DNA of 64,000 nucleotides from Morchella semilibera. Its lineage: Eukaryota; Ascomycota; Pezizomycetes; Pezizales; Morchellaceae. Positions 1 to 10,456 of the stretch are shown here, piece by piece. Each line of letters begins with the position of its first letter. The stretch's first letter is position 1. Under the pieces are notes generated by a model. That model was not told the origin of the DNA and searched no databases. It worked only from the letters and a program-made list of their open reading frames with translations. Position numbers and translations under genes: made by a program. The DNA lies in NCBI GenBank assembly GCA_009192285.1, contig WBVU01000003.1, positions 4,743,973-4,807,972 on the forward strand. The letters are read 5' to 3'.

Positions 1-549
1 CGATATTAAATAGCAAGTGTAGATATTTCCTTTAGTTCTTTCCTTCTTTTTTCTCTCTCTTCTCTTCTTGTCATCTCGGTACATAGGAATAAACTCCTAT
101 TGATGGCTATAGCCATTTCGTTTCTAAACTTACCTTTACATAAAGGTGACTTCATAGTTTCTCCTTATCCTAACCTAAGATCCTTACTTGATTCTCACCC
201 ACCCTGCTCTGTCTTTGTCCATATCGTTGCCACTGCCTTTGCCACTGCCTTGTACTTCAAGTTCCGTCAGCCCTGGATGTATCCTTCGATATTGTTTGCG
301 TCATCATCTTCATCTGTCCTTTGAGTAATTTTATTTACAACATGGTAGTGGCCTCGCCAACTTGGAAGGCAAATGTGTTTAATTAGCAGAAGTTCCATGA
401 AGACGTCAAGTTTGATAGAGTAACTATGACTATCCAGAGGACAGATAAAATTGATGACACAAATGAGATCGAGGGAGACAGCCAAGGCTAATGAAAGTGC
501 AAGGCAGCGGCAAAAGCAAAAATAAAGACAAAGGCACAGATAAAAGCTA
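1..549. repeat. LTR-A fragments, nested
   Basis: Positions 1-330 resemble the promoter-to-end half of LTR-A in forward orientation: a TTAAATAG-type start, a CTTT-rich tract, then TGCGTCATCATCTTC. Positions 331-549 resemble the opposite orientation, with GCAAAAGCAAAAA-type purine hexamers. The short open frames here are low-complexity LTR sequence and are not called as genes. Confidence 0.5.
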
Positions 550-686
550 CATCAGCAAGATTTCATTTGTCTCCTAATGTCTCCTGAGCCTCAGGAGACT
601 CAAAAAATATCTGGGAGTCTCAGGAGATTCTCAGAAGACCCAGGAGACTGTTGAGAGACTCCAGTCACAATTTGAGTTTGCTGATA
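550..686 (+). mobile_element. 137-bp CATCAGCAA element, copy 1
   Basis: It begins CATCAGCAAGA and ends GTTTGCTGATA. The core has the palindrome CTCCTGAGcCTCAGGAG and repeated GGAGACT-type heptamers. No clear 2-bp target duplication is visible (TA on the left, GG on the right). Confidence 0.8.
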
Positions 687-850
687 GGCCACTAAATTCT
701 ATTAGCAATCCTCCCTGCCACCGAACTTCATATAACCTACTGACATAAACCTCACCACATCTCATCTCCTCCTCGCTAAGCCTTATTCTATTAACCACAA
801 CCACACTGCAACTACTGAGTTTTCGAGATCAATACCAGGATGGCGGGACA
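687..850 (-). repeat. LTR-A 3' fragment, reverse orientation
   Basis: Diverged end of a reverse LTR-A. It contains the AATCCTCCCTGCC...CGAAC tract and terminates in GGCGGGACA, like the other reverse LTR-A copies. Spacer sequence to 883 follows. Confidence 0.5.
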
Positions 851-888
851 GAAACAGAGAAAAATAAGAGAAAGGTCTAAAAGAAACA

Positions 889-1668
889 TGTCCCAGCATC
901 TTGGCACTAGTCCTGATAATTCGGTAGTCGCAGTACTATTGTGGTTGATATAGTTATTTTAAGTGAAGGTGGTGTGAGATGACATCAGGATACTCAACTC
1001 ATGACTGGAGTTTCCCAACAGTCTCCCGGATCTTCTGAGAGTTTCCTAAGACTCCTGGATAATTTTTGAGTCTCTTGAGGATTGGGAGATACCTGGAGAC
1101 AAATCAAGTCTTGCTGATGGAGGCGGGGTTGTCGTCATTTGTTTCTATGAGGTTCGGTTGCAGTGTGGATTGGTAATGGGATTTATGTAAAATAGTGGGG
1201 AGGAATACAAGGTGTGGTTGTATGGAGTTTCTATGAGTTTCCATGGGCTGATGTATGAGTCATATTGGACTGGCGGAGGAAAGGTGTTAAATAGTGGACG
1301 AAAATGTTTCTTTTAGTTCTTTCTTTCTTTTCTCTCTGTCTCTTCTTCCTGTTATTTCGATACATGAAAATATACTCCTATCTCTAGCCATAGCCCTCTT
1401 GACTTCGGGATCTGTCTTCAGTAATGAAAAAACCCATAGTACCTCTTATCGTTTTTGTTGAGGTCCATCTGGTCCTCAGTCTCCCTGCCCTGCATTCTCT
1501 CTTTTCTTTGCTCTTGTCTTTGCTCTCGTAGGTACCTATTATTGTACCTGCCCTGTATACTCCTTGTCTTCGTCGGTGTCCTCGTTGTCTTGACTGTGTT
1601 CCTCGAGTCCTTCTGCGTCATTACTGCCAGTGTCCTCTGCTACCTCGCCTCTCAGTTACTCTGTCACA
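889..1668 (+). repeat. Solo LTR-A with TSD AAACA
   Basis: Begins TGTCCCAGC and ends TCTGTCACA. It is flanked by identical AAACA at 884-888 and 1669-1673. It has a TTAAATAG promoter-like box followed by a CTTT-rich tract. After removing the 137-bp element at 983-1119 it is about 643 bp. The perfect duplication and the lack of any internal region mark a solo LTR. Confidence 0.85.
983..1119 (-). mobile_element. 137-bp CATCAGCAA element, TSD GA
   Basis: Reverse-oriented copy inside the solo LTR. The flanks are GA on both sides (981-982 and 1120-1121). Other LTR-A copies read ATGAGGCG without interruption here, so the empty site supports a 2-bp duplication. Confidence 0.85.
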
Positions 1669-1688
1669 AAACATCCATACTAGCTATT

Positions 1689-1993
1689 TGTGACAGCGTA
1701 ACCGGGCGCAATGAGACGCAGAAGGACTCAAAGAACACATCCAGCACAACGAGAACACTGACAAGAATGAGGAGGACAGTGGGCAGGCAGAAGCACAGGC
1801 ATAAGCACAGGCACTGGTGATGGTAAAGGCAAGAGCAGAAGCAAGAAGGCGCAGAATAGGGAAAGTGAAGACCAGATGGACCTCAACGAGAAGAATGAGA
1901 GATACTATAGATTTCTCTATTACTGAGGACAGATTCTGAACTCAAGAGACCTATGGCTTATCGATAGAAGTATATTCCTATGTACTGAGATAA
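1689..1993 (-). repeat. LTR-A fragment, reverse
   Basis: Starts TGTGACAGCGTAACC, the reverse-orientation LTR-A terminus. It is cut off where the next forward copy begins. Confidence 0.6.
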
Positions 1994-2272
1994 TATCCCA
2001 GCATCTTAGCATCGGTCCTGAAGGTTCAGTAGTCGACGCAATATTGTGATTGATAAAGTAATATCAAGCAAGGAGGGGACGAAATAAGGTGAGATTGTTG
2101 TCATTAGATTCTATGTGATTCGATTGCATAATAGATTTGTAAAATAAATAGAGAAGATGGTGGACAGGAATACGAGGTGTAATAGTAAGAGGTTTCCTGT
2201 GGGATTCTATGGATGGAGTTATGAGTTATAACAGACTAGCTGAGAAGGGTATTAAATAGTGGAGAAAGGCTT
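1994..2272 (+). repeat. LTR-A fragment, forward
   Basis: Starts TATCCCAGCATCTTAGC, matching the forward LTR-A terminus, and runs to a TTAAATAG box. It is truncated by the next LTR at 2273. Confidence 0.6.
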
Positions 2273-2776
2273 TGTCCCGGCGTCTTGGCATTAGTCCCGA
2301 TAGTCCGGTAGTCGTAGTGCTGTTGTGAAGGATGAGGTTATGTTAAGAGAGAATGGGGAGAAATGAGGCGAGGTTCTCGTCATTAGGTTTTATCAGGTTC
2401 GGTTGCAGGAAGAATTGATAATAAGAAGCGGCGATATGGTGGTTGGAAATACAAGGTGTAGTTGCGACAGATTTCTATGGGGTTCTATGAGCTGATGTGT
2501 GAGTCATACTGAACTAGGGGAGGAGAACTGTTAAATAGCGGATAGAGATATTTTCCTTAGTTCTTTCTTTCTTTTCTCTCTGTCTTGTCTTCTTGTTCTC
2601 TCGATACCTAGAAATATATCTTTATCTATAGCTATAGTTTCTTTTCTCCAAACTCGCCTTCACAGAAGGGGATCCAATAGTCCCCATCAGCAAGATTTTA
2701 CATGTCACAGGAGATTATTTGGGTCTCAGGAGATTCAGGAGACTCCAGTCACAAATGGTAAAGCTTGCTGATACCC
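2273..2776 (+). repeat. LTR-A fragment, forward, truncated
   Basis: Starts TGTCCCGGCGTCTTGGC and includes the TTAAATAG box and CTTT tract. Its end is interrupted by a short CATCAGCAA-type element (2685-2773), and it abuts a reverse LTR-A at 2777. Confidence 0.65.
2685..2773 (+). mobile_element. Short CATCAGCAA element variant, TSD CC
   Basis: An 89-bp variant running from CATCAGCAAGATTTTAC to AAGCTTGCTGATA with two GGAGA-type units. CC lies on both sides (2683-2684 and 2774-2775). Confidence 0.7.
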
Positions 2777-3414
2777 TATGACGGAGTAACCCGAAGCAAA
2801 GAAGAAGATGAGAATGATGACGCAGAAGGATTCGAGGAGCACAGTCTACGCAACGAGGAGACCGACGAAGACAAGGACAACACCGAGTAGGCACAGGCAC
2901 AGGCACCGGTGAAGGTAAAGTCAAGGGCAATGGCACAAGGATGCAGGGCAGGGAGAGTGAGGACCGGATGGACCTCAACAAGAACAATGAAAGATACTAA
3001 GGATTTCCTCTTGTAGAAGGATAGAGTCTTTAGTACGAGAAGCTATGGCTTGGATATAGGGGTAAATTCCTATGTACCGAGATAACAGGAAGACGAGACA
3101 GAGAGAAAAGAAAGAAAGAACTTGAACTAAGGAAAACATCTATCCCCGCTATTTAACACTTTTCCCCCACCAGTCCGAAATGACTTACACTTTCGCTCAT
3201 AGAACCTCATGGAAACCCGTCACTACCACACCTCGTATTCCTCCACACCATCTCCACCATTTACATTATCAATCCATCACGCCATCGAACCTCCTAGAAT
3301 CTAATGACGACACCCCCTCCTCAGCAAACTTCCTCCTCGCTTAACATTACCCCAACCATCACGACATTGCTTCGACTGCCGAACCCTCGGGACCGATGCC
3401 AAGACGCCGGGACA
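2777..3414 (-). repeat. LTR-A, reverse, breaks Gypsy-1 pol
   Basis: Runs from TATGACGGAGTAACCC to GCCAAGACGCCGGGACA (638 bp). The Gypsy-1 integrase stops exactly at its right edge, after the conserved STAF residues that normally precede the third catalytic site. Confidence 0.8.
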
Positions 3415-5307
3415 GGAAAGCAGTAGAATAGCGGGGGGAAATCTCAAGGCGTTCGCAAAGGGATTTCCAAAAATGAGAAGTAAATTGAGTACCGCGATCT
3501 GAAACTATTTTTTTTGGGAGGCCATGTAGTTTCCAAACATTTTCCAAATACACCCGAGCAACATCCCTAGCTTCTGATTCCTCGGTACATGGAATAAAAT
3601 ATCTCATTTTGGTAAGGCGGTCGACGACAACGAGTATTGCATTGTAACTATTACTAAGCGGTAGGCCTGTAACGAAATCCATTGATACGTCTATCCATGG
3701 TACTTTGGAAATTGAGAGAGGGGGGAAAACTCCTTGAAAAGTATTATGATTGGCTTTGCTTCTTCGACATGTGTGACAATTCATAACATAGCGGTCAGTC
3801 TACTTTCGCATATTCGGCCAATAATATTCGCAGCTAAGGAGCTCCAATGTTTTTACTCTACTGGGGTGACCTGCTGATGGTTTATCGTGGTATTCCTGGA
3901 GAAGCCTAAGTTGTAACTCTTTATGTTCTGGTACGAAGAATTTGCGTCGATATAGAAGAAGTCCGTCTTCATTTTCTATGTATTCGGCTAGATAAATCTG
4001 TTTCGATTGCTTCGTGCCGTCCTTCAGCATTGCGAGTACCTTGTTCAGGAAACTATCTTCTTGGTAAACTTTTGAAAATAACTCTTGGATAGTGGGCGTT
4101 TCTTCAGCGGGTTCATTTGCCAAAGCATCCACCAACAAACTTAGCTTAGTATCCAAACTTTTTCTTTTTAATACAGTCTGATACTGATATTCGAGGCATT
4201 CATCCCCCTCCTTAGGGAGTTCCCCTGATCGCCTAGTCAACGCATCTGGCTTTCCTCCTTGTTTCTCTTGTCTAAGTTGAATAATAAAATCAAAGAGTGA
4301 TAGGAATTCTGACCAACGGGTCTGTCGTCGGTTCAGTAAGTTTGTTGACATAAAATATTCAAGATTCCTATGATCAGTTAGAACTTCAATAAGATATAAG
4401 GCGGTTTCCAAAAAATAGCGCCATTCTTCAAATCTCCGAATAATTGCTAACAATTCCTTATCATATATCTCGTAATTGCATTCCGCTGGCGTATATTTTT
4501 TGGAAAAGAAAGCGACTGGGTGTAGTATTCCTTCGTTGTCGCATTGCGACATAATAGCGGCGGAGACATAATCGGAGGCATCCGTTTCCACGATGATTTC
4601 TCGATCGAGGTCAAAGTGTCTGAGTATCGGTGTGGAAGTAAATGCAGTCTTGAGATCTTGGAAGGCCTTCTCAGTTTTGTTTGTCCATTTAAAGGTCACT
4701 CCGGCTTTTGTTAGGGCTGTTAGGGGAGAGACCACTCTGGAATATGCATAGATAAAACGTTGATAGAAATTCGCAAATCCTACGAATTCTTGTACAACGT
4801 TCAAACAGGTTGGAGTATCCCAATTCCTAATAGTAGCAACCTTTGATCCATCCACTGGCATCTTAATTCCTTCTGACGTAAGAACAAAGCTGAGATACAT
4901 TGTTTCTTTAACATACCATTCGCATTTCTCGGGTTTGAGGTACACCTGATTCTTTTCCAATAACCTCAGGACTTTGTCGACATAGATTTTATGCTCTTCA
5001 AGTGTGGCAGAGTATATTTGAATATTATTCAAGTAAGCAGTGGTGAAATGGTCAAGATGAGGGCAGAGCATATTATTAACCCAATGTTGAAAGGCCACTG
5101 GTGCATTTGTCAAGTCAAAGAGCATAACTGTATATTCAAATAGTCCATAGCGGGTCCTGAACGCTGTTTTCCATTCATCTCCTTCCCTAATTCTCAACTG
5201 ATGATAACCATTTCGAAGATCAAACTTCGTAAAGTACTTAGCGGAGGAAATACCCATAAAGATTTCCGGCGTTAATGGTAGGGGGTGTCGGTTCTTAACA
5301 GTTACTG
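3415..5307 (-). pseudogene. Gypsy-1 pol: RT, RNase H, integrase (broken)
   Basis: Minus-strand Ty3/Gypsy polyprotein remnant. From high to low coordinate it shows reverse transcriptase palm (KFDLRNGYHQ, then AYLNN where active enzymes have YxDD), RNase H (VETDASDYV ... YEIYDKELLAI ... TDHRNLEYF), the integrase HHCC region (HDKPSAGHPSR ... YYWPNMRK), then the core (DFVTGLP ... SDRGTQF). A stop and frameshift near 3785-3800 separate the zinc-binding part from the core. The reading frame ends at the reverse LTR-A at 3414, so the third acidic residue and any chromodomain are lost. It continues upstream at 5444 beyond an inserted 137-bp element. Both catalytic aspartates of the RT box are changed, so the copy is dead. 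Confidence 0.9.
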
Positions 5308-5443
5308 CATCAGCAAGACTTCATTTGTCTCCTGATGTCTCCTGAGCCTCAGGAGACTCAAAGAATCTCCAGGAGTCTCAGGAGACTCTCAAGAGACCTG
5401 GGAAGTATTGGGAGACTGCAGTCATAAGTTGAGTTTGCTGATG
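5308..5443 (+). mobile_element. 137-bp CATCAGCAA element inside RT codons
   Basis: Inserted in Gypsy-1 RT within the conserved KLNAVTVKNRH stretch. TG lies on the left and TA on the right. Restoring TG gives the expected reading frame, so TA is most simply a mutated duplication. Confidence 0.85.
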
Positions 5444-6119
5444 TACGTTTAACTTTCTATAGTCAACGCAGAGTCGGAGGGAGCCATCAGCGTTCTTAAC
5501 AAATAATACGGGAGAACCGGCTGGAGAGGTGCTATGGCGGATACGTCCGTTGGAAAGATATTCTGCTAGATAATCTCGAAGTGCTTGTAGTTCCAACCGA
5601 GTCATCCCATACATAGGTCCAAATGGTACTGCCTTCTCATCTTGAATATCAATTGATAGGTCATACTCAGGGCGGTGAGGAGGAAGTTTGTAGGCATCGG
5701 GTTCACTTAGAAGGTGGAGATACTGATGATGTTCGGAGGGTACTAGGGCACGGAGGTTCTTAGGCGTTTGCGCCAGGAGGTTATCAAGGGTTTTGAGGGT
5801 AGTCGAATATAGTTGCAATCCTTTCCTTTTCTTGTTAATTAGTCGATGGAAAGCATAAGATTTAATAACCGAAATATTAACAACTCGTTTATGGGGTAAT
5901 TCAATCGAGATTCCCTTAGCGATAACCTTGGTATGAGTGGACCAACAGTTGTTGAAGGCAACTGGGTGAGTCAAAGTGTATTTCATTTTTGGCAGGGAGT
6001 ATAATGGTTGCATGTTGGTGCGTTCATGGGAGACCCATAACTATAGGTTAGTGTCCGAGTTGAGTAACAAAGGAAGGAGCATCTTCTTTGTGGCCATTAA
6101 TATCAAAACTGAGAATAAC
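5444..6119 (-). pseudogene. Gypsy-1 pol: protease-RT linker and RT start
   Basis: Continuation of the same polyprotein. It contains the pre-RT linker (KLPPHRPEYDLSIDI, PFGPMYGMTRLEL) and the first RT motifs ([27 protein letters not shown]). It is bounded by the 137-bp element on the low side and by a solo LTR-A on the high side. The break at 6120 falls in the aspartic-protease domain, whose start lies beyond the LTR at 6884. Confidence 0.88.
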
Positions 6120-6124
6120 CTTCT

Positions 6125-6883
6125 TGTCCCGGCGTCTTGGCATCGGTCCCGAAGGCTCGGTAGTTGAAGGGCTGTCGTGATTATTGGGGCAATGTTAAGC
6201 GAGGAGGAGGTATACTGTGAAGGGGGTGTCATCATTGGGTTCTAGTAGGTTCGATGGCGTGATGGATTGGTAATGTAAATACCGGAGATGGTGGGGAGGA
6301 ATACGAGGGGTGGCTACGATAGGTTTCTATGATATTGTATGAGCGAAAGTGTGAGTCATAGCGGACTGGTGCATCAGCAAGACTTCATGTGTCTCCTGAT
6401 GTCTCCTGTGCCTCAGGAGACTCAAAAATTATCCAGGAGTCTCAGGAGACTCTCAGGAGACCTGGGAGACTGTTGGGAGACTCCAGTCATAAGTTGAGTT
6501 TGCTGATGTGGAGGAGATGTGTTAAATAGCGGGGTTAGATGTTTTCCTTAGTTTCTTCTTTCTTTTCTCTGTCTCGTCTTCCTGTTATCTCGGTACATAG
6601 GAATCTACTCCTATTCTCAAGCTATAGTTTCTCGTACCCAAGATTCTGTCCTCTAAAGAGGAAAACCATAATACCTCTCATCATTCTCGTTGAGGTCCAT
6701 TCGGTCCTCACTCTTCCTGCTCTGTGCCCTTGCCCTTGCCTTTACCTTTGCCGGTGCCTGTGCTTGTGCCTGCCCAGTGTTACCTTTGTCTTCATCGGTC
6801 TCCTTGTCGCTTAGGCTGTGCTCCTCGGCTCCTTCTGCGTCATCATTGTTATCTTCTTCTTTGCGTCGGGTTACTCCGTCACA
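6125..6883 (+). repeat. Solo LTR-A with TSD CTTCT
   Basis: Runs from TGTCCCGGCGTCTTGG to GTTACTCCGTCACA. It is flanked by CTTCT at 6120-6124 and 6884-6888. It was inserted into the protease domain of Gypsy-1 just after VIDGRPIESGKVTQK. It contains a 137-bp element at 6372-6508; without that it is about 620 bp. Confidence 0.92.
6372..6508 (+). mobile_element. 137-bp CATCAGCAA element, TSD TG
   Basis: TG flanks it on both sides. Other LTR-A copies read ACTGGCGGAGGAG without interruption at this point, and here ACTGG-TG-element-TG-GAGGAG. This is a three-level nest: element in solo LTR in Gypsy pol. Confidence 0.88.
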
Positions 6884-7110
6884 CTTCTGGGTGACCTTTC
6901 CTGATTCGATGGGTCTACCATCTATTACATCTATATGGCGAGAAACCTGTAGGGGAATTGTGGTGAGATTATAGTAGCATACGAAGTCTTGATCTATAAC
7001 AGCGTATCCTGAGGCGCCGGTATCAATGAGGGCATATGATGGGATAAAAGAATCTTTATTTTGAGAAATTGAACACGTTACAACTAATTGATTCCCATCC
7101 ATATCCTTCT
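6884..7110 (-). pseudogene. Gypsy-1 aspartic protease N-terminal half
   Basis: Minus-strand frame with DGNQLVVTCSI followed by the retropepsin active site [14 protein letters not shown] and VIDGRPIESGKVTQK. The active-site DTG is intact. The frame then runs into the solo LTR at 6883, which adds an unrelated acidic tail (CDGVTRRKEED...). The rest of the domain resumes at 6119. A short non-coding-looking stretch separates it from gag at 7177. Confidence 0.85.
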
Positions 7111-7176
7111 CTGAAATCGAAAACCCAGAAAGCTAAAGTTTAAACCAATCCTTAAACCGTCCCTGGAGTGAGCCAC

Positions 7177-7419
7177 TCAGTACAGGGAAAAATCTTTTAA
7201 CACCTCATTACGGGAGGTTTCTTCATTTTCTTCATTTTTAACATCAACCCTGGCTCCCCTCATCCTGGGGGCTGGGTTCCTGGGGGCCGGCGCCTGCGGG
7301 CATTCTATAACAAAGTGCCCTCCTTGACTACAATAAAAACATCTATTTTCCACTTGACGGGCTTCTCTCCCCTGAGGGTCCGGGGGGCCACAACCAAACG
7401 ACAAATCCATCGGGGCCAC
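7177..7419 (-). pseudogene. Gypsy-1 gag zinc knuckle
   Basis: Minus-strand frame with PMDLS followed by a CCHC zinc knuckle (CFYCSQGGHFVIEC, spacing C-X2-C-X4-H-X4-C), then proline-rich sequence. This is the nucleic-acid-binding end of Gag. Between 7420 and 7640 the sequence encodes a P/A-rich linker in broken frames. Confidence 0.85.
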
Positions 7420-7640
7420 TCCTCTAGGTGTATTGGATGGGTGAGCAGCAGCAGGTAGGTTAAGGCGAGCAGGGGCTTGATAGTGGGAAGCGGCGGGACC
7501 AAAGCCTGATAACGTAGGGCAGAAGCAGCGGGAGTCTGATAGCGGGGAGTAAGCGGAACAGAAGCTACGTAGCGAGGTACGGGGTAAGCAGAAGCAGCCG
7601 GAGTCTAATAGGGAGGGCGGTAGTGAGCAGTAAGCATCTG

Positions 7641-8253
7641 TTACTTATTATACAAGCGTCGGAGAATAATAGCTAATTCATGGACCGTAGCAGGGGTTTC
7701 TTCATGGACCATAAGCTTAGTAAGTTCCTCGCTCAGGCCTTCCATAAGAGCCTCTACATTGGCTGTTTCTCCCATCCCAACCTTAGCAGTGTAGCATTGG
7801 AACTCAGCAAAGTATTCCGAGAAGGGGCGATTCAATTGCCTAATTCTCCTGAGGGCGCGACCAGCGGTGCCAACCTGGTCTGGATCTTCAAAGGTTGTAT
7901 TCGAAATTTCAGAGAATCTTTCCATGGAGGGGAGGTTGATTCCAGTGGTAGTAATAAACAGCATAAATTGGTTGGTAGCGGGGCCTTCCAAGCGAGAAAT
8001 GGCATAGGTCAATTGGTTCTGGAGCGTGGTGTACTGATCGGCATTGCCCAAAAGCTTGAGTTTCAACATATTTTGGAACTAGCAGAGTCCCTTCCAGTTG
8101 CCTCGGTACTTCTCCGGGTCCGGAGGTTTCTCTAACCTTCCAACCCTGGGTTCGTGGGTAAGGGTAAGGCCTTCTAGGAGGCGGTTGCGACGACGAGGGG
8201 GAGGTGGCAGAATATCAAGGCTCCGCCTCCTACATCCCGCCTTCCGCCAAGGC
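7641..8253 (-). pseudogene. Gypsy-1 gag capsid region
   Basis: The frame from an ATG near 8253 reads through KPPDPEKYRGNWKGLC, then an in-frame TAG at 8079-8081, then FQNMLKLKLLGNADQY and the retrotransposon Gag fold (YAISRLEGPA, FEDPDQVGTA, FSEYFAEFQ, LMEGLSEELTKLM). Tuber-like Gypsy Gags share the same order: start, proline-rich linker, capsid, PMDLS, CCHC. The amber codon splits an otherwise open frame. Confidence 0.82.
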
Positions 8254-8256
8254 ATC

Positions 8257-9320
8257 TTCAGAACAGGGTTGTTGGATAGTATCGGTTGATGTCGGAAGCA
8301 GGATGATGTATTAGGAAGGAGTTCGGGTGATAGAATGTAAGCGCTAGGGTGGACTGGGAAGTAACGGGATAGAATTGGGGTTATCGGGAATAGTATGGGT
8401 GGTACGAGAGTGAAGGAGTTTCTATGGGACCCCATGGTATGAGTGTGACGGAGTAACCCGACGCAAAGAAGAAGATGACAATGATGACGCAGAGGGACTC
8501 GAGGAGCACAGTGTACTCGACGAGGGGGCCGATGAAGACAGGGACAACGCCGGGCAGGCACAAGCACAGGCACCGGCGAAGACAAAGGCAAGAGCAAGGG
8601 CACAAGAGCACAGAGCAGGGAGAGTGAGGACCGAAGGAACCTCAACGAGAACGATGAGGGATACTATGAGTTTCCTCTTGTCAGAGGATCGAGTCTTTGG
8701 TACGAGAGGCTATGGCTTTGGGAAATAGGACTAGATTCCTATGTAACGAGATAACAGGAAGACGAGACAGAGAGAAAAGAAAGAAAGAACTAAGGAAAAC
8801 ATCTAACCTCGCTATTTAACACTCCCCTCCTCCAGTCCGCTATGACTCATACATCACCCCATAGAAACCCATAGAAATCCATCGCATCCACATCTCATAT
8901 TCCTCCCCACCATCTTCGCTATTTACATTACAAATCCATCACGCCACCGAACCTCCTAGAACCCAATGACGACACCCCCTTTTAGCACGCCCTGTCCTCG
9001 CTTAACCATTCCTAAACAATCACAACAGCACTTCCACTACCGAACCCTCGGGACTAATGCCAAGACGCCGGGACAATGAGTCATCGGTACGAGGGGGTAG
9101 CTGTATATATAGTGCTTGTTCTTTCCTATGTTTCTGCCTCTCTAGACAACGTCTTCTTTCTGTTAGCAATACATTACTTTGGCTTCGGCCATCCTGTCCT
9201 TGCCTCGTTCCTGAACCTGAACCTGAACCTAAACCTGCTTCGCCTCGGGTGTCTCCTGAGCCAACCCTGTCCCTGTCATTGCCCGACTCTATCCTGCCAT
9301 GCCCCTGGCCCGACCCCGTC
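8257..9320 (+). repeat. LTR-B, forward, split by a solo LTR-A
   Basis: After removing 8454-9075 plus one TSD, the sequence reads continuously through GGTATGAGTCATCGGTACG to a strong TATA box (TGTATATATAGTGC near 9100) and a CTTT-rich leader. It then has CCTGAAC hexamer repeats. The same tract occurs in reverse at about 13540-13770 and 35820-36060. It is an LTR of a Gypsy family different from LTR-A. Exact termini are uncertain. Confidence 0.6.
8454..9075 (-). repeat. Solo LTR-A with TSD ATGAG
   Basis: Runs from TGTGACGGAGTAACCC to ACGCCGGGACA (622 bp). ATGAG lies at 8449-8453 and 9076-9080. Reverse orientation, with no internal element. Its internal GGCAAAGGCAAG-type hexamer tract gives long spurious open frames. 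Confidence 0.92.
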
Positions 9321-9322
9321 CC

Positions 9323-9688
9323 ATTAGACGGAATGAGGTCTGTTGCCAGAGGTGGAGGAGGGGGCGGAAGTGCGATTTGGGCGGCGAGCGTGGCATCGGC
9401 GGATTGCATTGCTTGGTTTGCTGTACGTGCTTGGGTTTGGAAGGTGTCGACTTGAGTTTCTAGGATGGTTATCTGTATTTCCAGATCCTAGTTCTCCCTT
9501 CCCAACTCCGTAAGCTTCTTTGTCCATTTTTTTCGAGCCTCATCTCCATCTTCTTGCTCGCCTTGCCATTCTATTCTAAGTTTCTTGACGGCTTGTTGAG
9601 AACAGAACATGAGGTCATGAATCTTCTTGGCTTCCTCACTGGCATCTTCGGCAACGGTGGAATGTGCGGCTACAAACCTATCAAGATC
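9323..9688 (-). pseudogene. Gypsy gag N-terminal fragment
   Basis: A minus-strand frame starting near DLDRFVAAHST is rich in heptad-like charged sequence (a coiled coil, roughly 75 residues). It then has ILETQVDTFQTQARTANQA and a run of prolines before it meets LTR-B. It matches the layout of Gag N-termini elsewhere in the window: coiled coil, then polyproline. An in-frame TAG lies at 9488-9490. The capsid and zinc knuckle are missing. The LTR-C-like repeat just upstream (9819-10456) is probably its 5' LTR. Confidence 0.65.
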
Positions 9689-9818
9689 CCTTTAGAGGAT
9701 TTCGCAGAGTCCTTCTGATTCTTCTATAGGGTCTGCGTGTGACGTGGTACTGGTACTCGATAGTGAAGTACTTATGCCAAATTTGTTGTGTAGGTTGGCG
9801 TTGGAGACGCAACCTTAG

Positions 9819-10456
9819 TATCACGGAGCGAAGCGAGGACAAGAACAACATCAGCAAGACTTCATTTGTCTCCTGATGTCTCTTGAGCCTCAGGAGACTC
9901 AAAAAATAGCTGGGGATCTGAGGAGACTCTCAGTAGACCCTGGAGACTGTTGGGAGACTCCAGTCACAAGTTAAGTTTGCTGATGAAGAGGTGCCAAGGT
10001 ACACAACCGAAGCGGGATGAGGTGAAGCGGGAGTATATAAGGCTGAGCGAGATAACAGAGGGGGGTACAGGGTGAGGAACGAAGCGAGACGAAACGGGGT
10101 ATGAGACAAGGTCTATAGGTTTCCTCCTACCTTCTGGAGTAGGAGCGGGAGGACTCATTAGTAGCTAGAGATCCTAAAGCTTTGTATTATCTAAAGGACA
10201 GGAAGGTTGAGTGAAGAAAGAAGAGAAAGAGAAACCCTACAAGCGAGGGAGAAAGCTCCATATATATAGCCCCAAAGTCCCTTCGCTGACTCATACCATA
10301 GAAACCCATAGAACCCCAAGAAAATCCTTCTATTAGAAATACATGCGAAATATTGACTCATAGAATCCCTGCAACAGAAACTCCTGAAACATCATAGAAA
10401 ACCCCTGACTAATCCTTCTTCCTGCAATGTCACTAAGTACGCTCTACGCCGTGATA
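9819..10456 (-). repeat. LTR-C-like LTR, reverse
   Basis: Runs from TATCACGGAGCGAAG to CTCTACGCCGTGATA, giving perfect 8-bp inverted ends (TATCACGG/CCGTGATA). The minus strand has a TATATATGGAG box near 10260 and a CTTT-rich leader. It is interrupted by a 137-bp element. It lies upstream of the minus-strand gag fragment at 9323-9688. Confidence 0.65.
9849..9985 (+). mobile_element. 137-bp CATCAGCAA element, TSD AA
   Basis: Full-length copy with AA on both sides (9847-9848 and 9986-9987), inside the LTR-C-like repeat. Confidence 0.85.
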
